Below, piece by piece: positions 7,472 through 9,797 of a DNA stretch of 9,797 nucleotides; within the stretch, counting starts at the first letter, position 1, and the number at the start of each line of letters is the position of its first letter. A program made the translations under genes and the position numbers. The notes beneath the pieces were generated by a model. That model saw only the letters and a list, made by a program, of their open reading frames with translations. It did not search any database and was not told where the DNA came from. The stretch comes from Planctomycetaceae bacterium (GTDB lineage Bacteria; Planctomycetota; Planctomycetia; Pirellulales; Pirellulaceae): positions 1 through 9,797 of the forward strand of contig PKCQ01000193.1 of the NCBI GenBank assembly GCA_002862265.1, read 5' to 3'.

Positions 7472-7801
7472 TCAGCGCGATTCGATACAAAGCAATTGCT
7501 TGATGGTGCGGGCGTAAAGCCGACCGTTGTCATAGCTCAGACTGGCTCGAGTCCATGTGGAGCCTGCCGGCCCCAAGTCATTGATCCCAAGAATTGCCTT
7601 CTCGTCCAGCTTCTCCGCATTCCACTGGATGCAGTAAACCGTGCCGGCCATGGTTGGCAGATAGAGATGATCACCGACAACGACATCACGATTGAGAAGC
7701 TGCAAGCCAGCAACCGCGGGCAGGATTATCGGCGGCCTCTCGGTAACGCTTCGTTTGTATTCTCTATCTTCAAGCGGAGCAGCATTATAGGCATACGAGA
7801 T
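7472..7801 (-). pseudogene. 3' remnant of a second PQQ-like beta-propeller gene
   Basis: The minus-strand frame is open from just after a TAA (7802-7804) to the stop at 7472, about 109 codons. It reads like the last two blades of a propeller protein: VVVGDHLYLPTMAGTVYCIQ, then a linker, then GPAGSTWTRASLSYDNGRLY, ARTIKQLLCIESR and stop. The final strand parallels the C-terminus of the intact propeller gene (NRILIRGEENLFCL). There is no signal peptide, no upstream blades and no credible start (only a TTG at 7705), so the 5' three-quarters of the gene is gone. The residues before about 7740 no longer look propeller-like and may be past the break. It lies beside other truncated genes, consistent with rearrangement here. 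A short expressed protein from TTG 7705 (77 residues) is possible but unlikely. Confidence 0.7.
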
Positions 7802-7928
7802 TTACGATATAAAAGTGAATGTTCAATCACGAGGCGTCCGAGTCAAATTTACGTCATCGCATTAGCCAGAATGAACTACGCACCTGATAGTCGTCTCGTA
7901 GGCAACAGAAGTTGTGGGGAGAGGCCCA

Positions 7929-8840
7929 ATGTCCGATAGCAAAGAGCACCAGGGAACTACCGGTGCAAAGTATTTAAATCCAATACTCCCACCGGATCTC
8001 GAGGTGCACGACGTTCCAATTGTGCTTGCAAACGATGCTACGCTCAAGGATGTTGGTTGCCTTGTACGAAACCCCGAAGATTTCACGATCGAAAACGATC
8101 GATTCGAAATAGTACCTTGGCCGCAACCTGGATGGCGTTCCCTTGACCCCGGTACTGGCGTTGAGGGCGGCACGACAGAAGGCGAGTTTCAATTGTCTTG
8201 GGAAAACGGCCTCCTGATCGGGGAAAATTCGGCATTATCCACGAGCGCAAATAAGTACGTGCTGGCCTTCGAATCACTTCCAGTCAAGGGCTCCGGTCCG
8301 GGAGAGACCGGTAGCCACGTGTTCGTGTGGTATTCAGACTACCATCCAGATGTCGGCCAGTTAAACGAGCTTTTTCAAGATGTTGAGTCTAGGATCCAGC
8401 ATCTACTTGCAGGAAAGATTGGGCCGTCGCATCTAATGTCAGAATTGCTGACACTCATTGAGTTGGCGAATTCGGCAATCGTGATCTTTGAACACTACAC
8501 CCCTGCTAATGGCGGAATGCCAGAACAGTTTGTAGCAACGATGAGGTCTAGCGGGTTCAAGGTCAACAACGATGTTGGTCGAGTCTCGCTTCCCGACAAA
8601 CTCCACAATGCGAGTGGAGAAGTACTTGAGCTTTGGCTTACCGAGCAAAGCGAATGCATCGAAGTTTTCGAACTGATTCGACTCATTCCATTCAGTGCCA
8701 GAGCTAGACTGGAACGCCAAAGTGACAACCAAGAGAGCGGCTCAAAACCCTCCGGTCTAATTATTCCAGATCCTGTTGTCGCTAAGCCAGTCCTTGAAAG
8801 CGAACATCGGAGTCAGCAACAGCAAGCCGCCCGCCGTTGA
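7929..8840 (+). CDS. Probable chimeric protein: ureidoglycolate-lyase-like N-terminal half fused to an unknown tail
   Basis: 303 residues from ATG 7929, which has a strong GGGGAGAGG five bases upstream; a GTG at 7914 lies within that site and is less likely. Residues about 8-142 resemble a ureidoglycolate-lyase/cupin-like family: LVRNPEDF, then FEIVPWPQPGWRSLDPGTG, EGGTTEGEF, and VFVWYSDYHPDVGQL near 134-148. Relatives known to me continue after the YHPDGGQL block with a second half carrying a conserved H-P-x-x-W-H-E segment. That half is absent. Instead an unrelated, helix-rich tail follows (LNELFQDVESRIQHLLAGKI onward), ending in a polar Gln/Arg-rich stretch. The stop codon is reached only after the frame runs 59 bases into the antisense of the integrase fragment, so the last residues (SQQQQAARR) are borrowed. 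I infer a fusion or deletion product that has kept an open frame and a good ribosome binding site. The family name for the front half is from memory and moderately sure. The tail is unrecognised. Confidence 0.65.
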   Translation: MSDSKEHQGTTGAKYLNPILPPDLEVHDVPIVLANDATLKDVGCLVRNPEDFTIENDRFEIVPWPQPGWRSLDPGTGVEGGTTEGEFQLSWENGLLIGENSALSTSANKYVLAFESLPVKGSGPGETGSHVFVWYSDYHPDVGQLNELFQDVESRIQHLLAGKIGPSHLMSELLTLIELANSAIVIFEHYTPANGGMPEQFVATMRSSGFKVNNDVGRVSLPDKLHNASGEVLELWLTEQSECIEVFELIRLIPFSARARLERQSDNQESGSKPSGLIIPDPVVAKPVLESEHRSQQQQAARR

Positions 8841-8985
8841 TGAGGTGAACGGCTTCCTCCAACCTTGCTTTGAGAGCTTGGGCCTTCTTTCCATCCTGAG
8901 TCTTCAGCGATCGCTTGTATTTGTTGCCGCCGAATCGAAACAGGATGTAATAAGTGCCGCTGGAAATTCGTTGCAGAGATGCCAT
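8782..8985 (-). pseudogene. N-terminal fragment of a tyrosine recombinase (integrase)
   Basis: ATG 8985 is preceded by GAGG five bases upstream. The frame gives 67 residues: MASLQRISSGTYYILFRFGG, then NKYKRSLKTQDGKKAQALKA, then RLEEAVHLINGGRLAVAD and an unrelated end. This is the arm-type DNA-binding N-terminus of planctomycete phage-integrase-family recombinases: a small strand-rich domain, a basic K-R-S-L-K-T, then the helix leading to the core-binding domain. Full-length members are several hundred residues with a catalytic Arg...His-x-x-Arg...Tyr domain, all of which is missing. The similarity ends near 8807, the apparent junction. The fragment points away from the 3' end of tRNA-Leu, about 170 bases off, the standard position of an integrase at an island's attachment site. 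It overlaps the end of the opposite-strand chimeric gene. It would not be active alone. Confidence 0.8.
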
Positions 8986-9039
8986 GGGAGCCTCGTTGGT
9001 TTGGAGCCCTGAAGGTAGCTGGGAATTGACGATGCAACG

Positions 9040-9102
9040 ACCAACGTGAAACCAACGCGGATACAACGATGCCACCAAAATGCCACCACTTTGATGGTGG
9101 CA
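9040..9102. repeat. Phased short repeats, candidate integrase arm-type sites / att region
   Basis: Between the integrase start and the tRNA terminator lie ACCAACG twice (9040-9046 and 9051-9057, 11 bases apart), TGCCACCA twice (9070-9077 and 9081-9088, again 11 bases apart) and the inverse TGGTGGCA (9095-9102), which forms a perfect 8-bp hairpin with the second TGCCACCA around the loop CTTTGA. One-helical-turn phasing next to an integrase gene suits recombinase arm or directionality-factor sites. This is inferred from position and pattern only. Confidence 0.45.
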
Positions 9103-9104
9103 CG

Positions 9105-9141
9105 AAAAAAGGACTTAGAGCTGAATCGCTCTAAGTCCTTT
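9105..9141 (-). terminator. Rho-independent terminator of tRNA-Leu
   Basis: On the minus strand a perfect 14-bp stem (AAAGGACTTAGAGC, loop GATTCA, GCTCTAAGTCCTTT; plus-strand arms 9108-9121 and 9128-9141) runs into a six-T tract (9110-9105). It begins 14 bases past the tRNA 3' end. It is the strongest terminator in the window. Confidence 0.9.
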
Positions 9142-9154
9142 GCTCATAAGAGAG

Positions 9155-9236
9155 TAGGGCTGACAGGAATCGAACCTGCACTCCTCTCGGAACTAGAACC
9201 TAAATCTAGCGCGTCTGCCAGTTCCGCCACAGCCCC
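9155..9236 (-). tRNA. tRNA-Leu (anticodon UAG)
   Basis: An 82-base gene including the discriminator A. Acceptor GGGGCTG pairs with CAGCCCT (first pair G-U). The D arm reads GCGGAACTGGCAGACGC. The anticodon stem CTAGA/TCTAG encloses loop TTTAGGT, giving anticodon UAG (reads CUN). A long variable arm (GTTCCGAGAGGAGT region) and the T arm GCAGGTTCGATTCCTGT follow. The long variable arm and discriminator A73 fit leucine. CCA is not encoded. A terminator and an integrase fragment follow its 3' end, so it probably served as an integration site. I find no second copy of its 3' end elsewhere in the window. Confidence 0.97.
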
Positions 9237-9252
9237 GTTTACTGGAGTGCAA

Positions 9253-9282
9253 AGTTTAGTCGATCCGACCACATGAGCACAA
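9253..9282 (-). promoter_or_regulatory. Candidate sigma-70-type promoter of tRNA-Leu
   Basis: On the minus strand, TTGTGC (9282-9277) and TAAACT (9258-9253) are separated by 18 bases, with the -10 ending 16 bases before the tRNA 5' end. Each hexamer matches consensus at about four positions. Placement is right, but the match is modest. Confidence 0.45.
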
Positions 9283-9336
9283 TGCTTGATTTGATAGATC
9301 TCGAAACGTCCGATCTAGTTCACAGAAACAAGCGTT

Positions 9337-9546
9337 TTACTCGAAAATGTATGCTCTGAAGGAGGCTACTTGCCATGCGAAACGCTGAAGGAATGCTTGT
9401 AGCGATACCGACGCGACGGGTTCGAGTGGGAGGCTTACTACCGTATCGGTAAGTGGTGCTGATTCCGAGCGTAGATTCGTCTTGCTCAGGAACGAAAGCG
9501 AAGCCAGGGTAGCGACAATCGGTATGCAGACATGCCACAAGTTCAT
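9337..9546 (-). CDS. Doubtful 69-residue ORF, possible small secreted or anchored peptide
   Basis: An ATG-initiated frame begins MNLWHVCIPIVATLASLSFL, which resembles a signal peptide or short membrane anchor, followed by a polar stretch and a Val/Leu-rich C-terminal half. It has no clear Shine-Dalgarno sequence, no recognised domain and no strong third-position bias. It would be divergent from the secreted-protein gene at 9689 and is the only candidate gene in the 452 bases between the tRNA and that gene. The rest of this stretch shows nothing beyond the tRNA promoter and a possible -10 box. Confidence 0.25.
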   Translation of the reverse strand: MNLWHVCIPIVATLASLSFLSKTNLRSESAPLTDTVVSLPLEPVASVSLQAFLQRFAWQVASFRAYIFE

Positions 9547-9612
9547 TCGTTGCCCAGGCCGCTTGCGATTGCACGCAGACGGTAGTTGGTCATTGCGTAA
9601 ATCGATGGCATG

Positions 9613-9618
9613 TACAAT
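9613..9618 (+). promoter_or_regulatory. Possible -10 box for the right-edge secreted-protein gene
   Basis: TACAAT matches five of six -10 positions and lies 70 bases upstream of the ATG at 9689. No good -35 hexamer lies 16-18 bases further upstream. Confidence 0.3.
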
Positions 9619-9688
9619 GGCGGGCTCAGCAGCTTTGGGCGTGTGTTCTGAGATTCAGCTGAGACAGGGATTTAGGGAGCAAACTGGC

Positions 9689-9797
9689 ATGCGTGAGCTG
9701 GCGATTGCGGGTGTTTGGGTTTTTGTGGGACAATCGCTGGCATTGGCTCAGGAAGAGCGAATTCGGTTGACAGATTCGACCGAGTTTGTCTTTGCTT
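9689..9797 (+). CDS. Start of a secreted protein gene (5' partial)
   Basis: ATG 9689 has AGGGAG (9674-9679) nine bases upstream, a good ribosome binding site. The 36 visible codons encode a signal peptide, MRELAIAGVWVFVGQSLALA followed by QEERIRLTDSTEFVFA, with probable cleavage near A-L-A/Q (after about residue 20). The mature part is too short to classify. The frame runs off the right edge. It lies on the chromosome side of the tRNA-Leu gene, so it is probably host backbone rather than island DNA. Confidence 0.7.
   Translation, partial: MRELAIAGVWVFVGQSLALAQEERIRLTDSTEFVFA

Noticed and set aside
8439..8732. Long open frames antisense to the chimeric gene
   Set aside because: Their positions and composition are explained as shadows of the plus-strand gene, which has a strong ribosome binding site.
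9155..9177. Second attachment-site copy of the tRNA 3' end within the window
   Set aside because: No second stretch resembling the T arm plus acceptor was seen on either strand, so the other island end must lie outside or be lost.
1..9797. CRISPR array, riboswitch, rRNA or complete insertion sequence
   Set aside because: I looked for evenly spaced direct repeats, known aptamer cores, rRNA motifs and transposase motifs with terminal repeats and saw none.

Overview
The window most likely comes from a planctomycete of the Pirellulaceae/Rhodopirellula type. The evidence is a secreted PQQ-type beta-propeller protein with the D-W-P-x-W-R-G mature N-terminus typical of the group, the style of the integrase N-terminus, sparse Shine-Dalgarno sequences, a moderate G+C content and long, palindrome-rich intergenic stretches. 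This is inferred from family resemblance; no database search was possible.

Layout. Bases 1-1425 (minus strand) hold a JetA/DUF3375 gene, the MukF-like kleisin of the Wadjet anti-plasmid system. It stops just where its C-terminal winged helix should begin and abuts an unrelated, high-GC3 open frame that leaves the window. No jetB, jetC or jetD is visible. Bases 1426-2003 are non-coding and rich in small palindromes. Bases 2004-4864 (minus strand) form a probable sugar uptake and phosphorylation pair: a PfkB-family fructokinase-like kinase followed by a sodium:solute symporter. The kinase is flanked by inverted copies of an 18-nt element. A divergent region separates it from an unrecognised 259-residue protein (5087-5866, plus strand), which converges on a secreted PQQ-type propeller protein (5884-7170, minus strand).

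Bases 7171-9154 look like decayed or rearranged accessory DNA. They contain the 3' remnant of a second propeller gene, an apparently chimeric gene (front half of a ureidoglycolate-lyase-like protein joined to an unrelated tail), and the first ~55-60 codons of a tyrosine-recombinase integrase cut off by a junction. Phased short repeats that could be recombinase arm sites follow, then a strong terminator and a complete tRNA-Leu(UAG) gene. Integrase next to the 3' end of a tRNA is the classic layout of a genomic-island boundary, with the island to the left and chromosome to the right. The right edge (9237-9797) carries the tRNA promoter, a doubtful small ORF and the first 36 codons of a secreted protein.

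The kinase and symporter probably work together. The other genes show no clear shared pathway. The notable theme is an island edge with several truncated or fused genes, including a broken Wadjet component. I do not see an intact new multi-gene system in this window.
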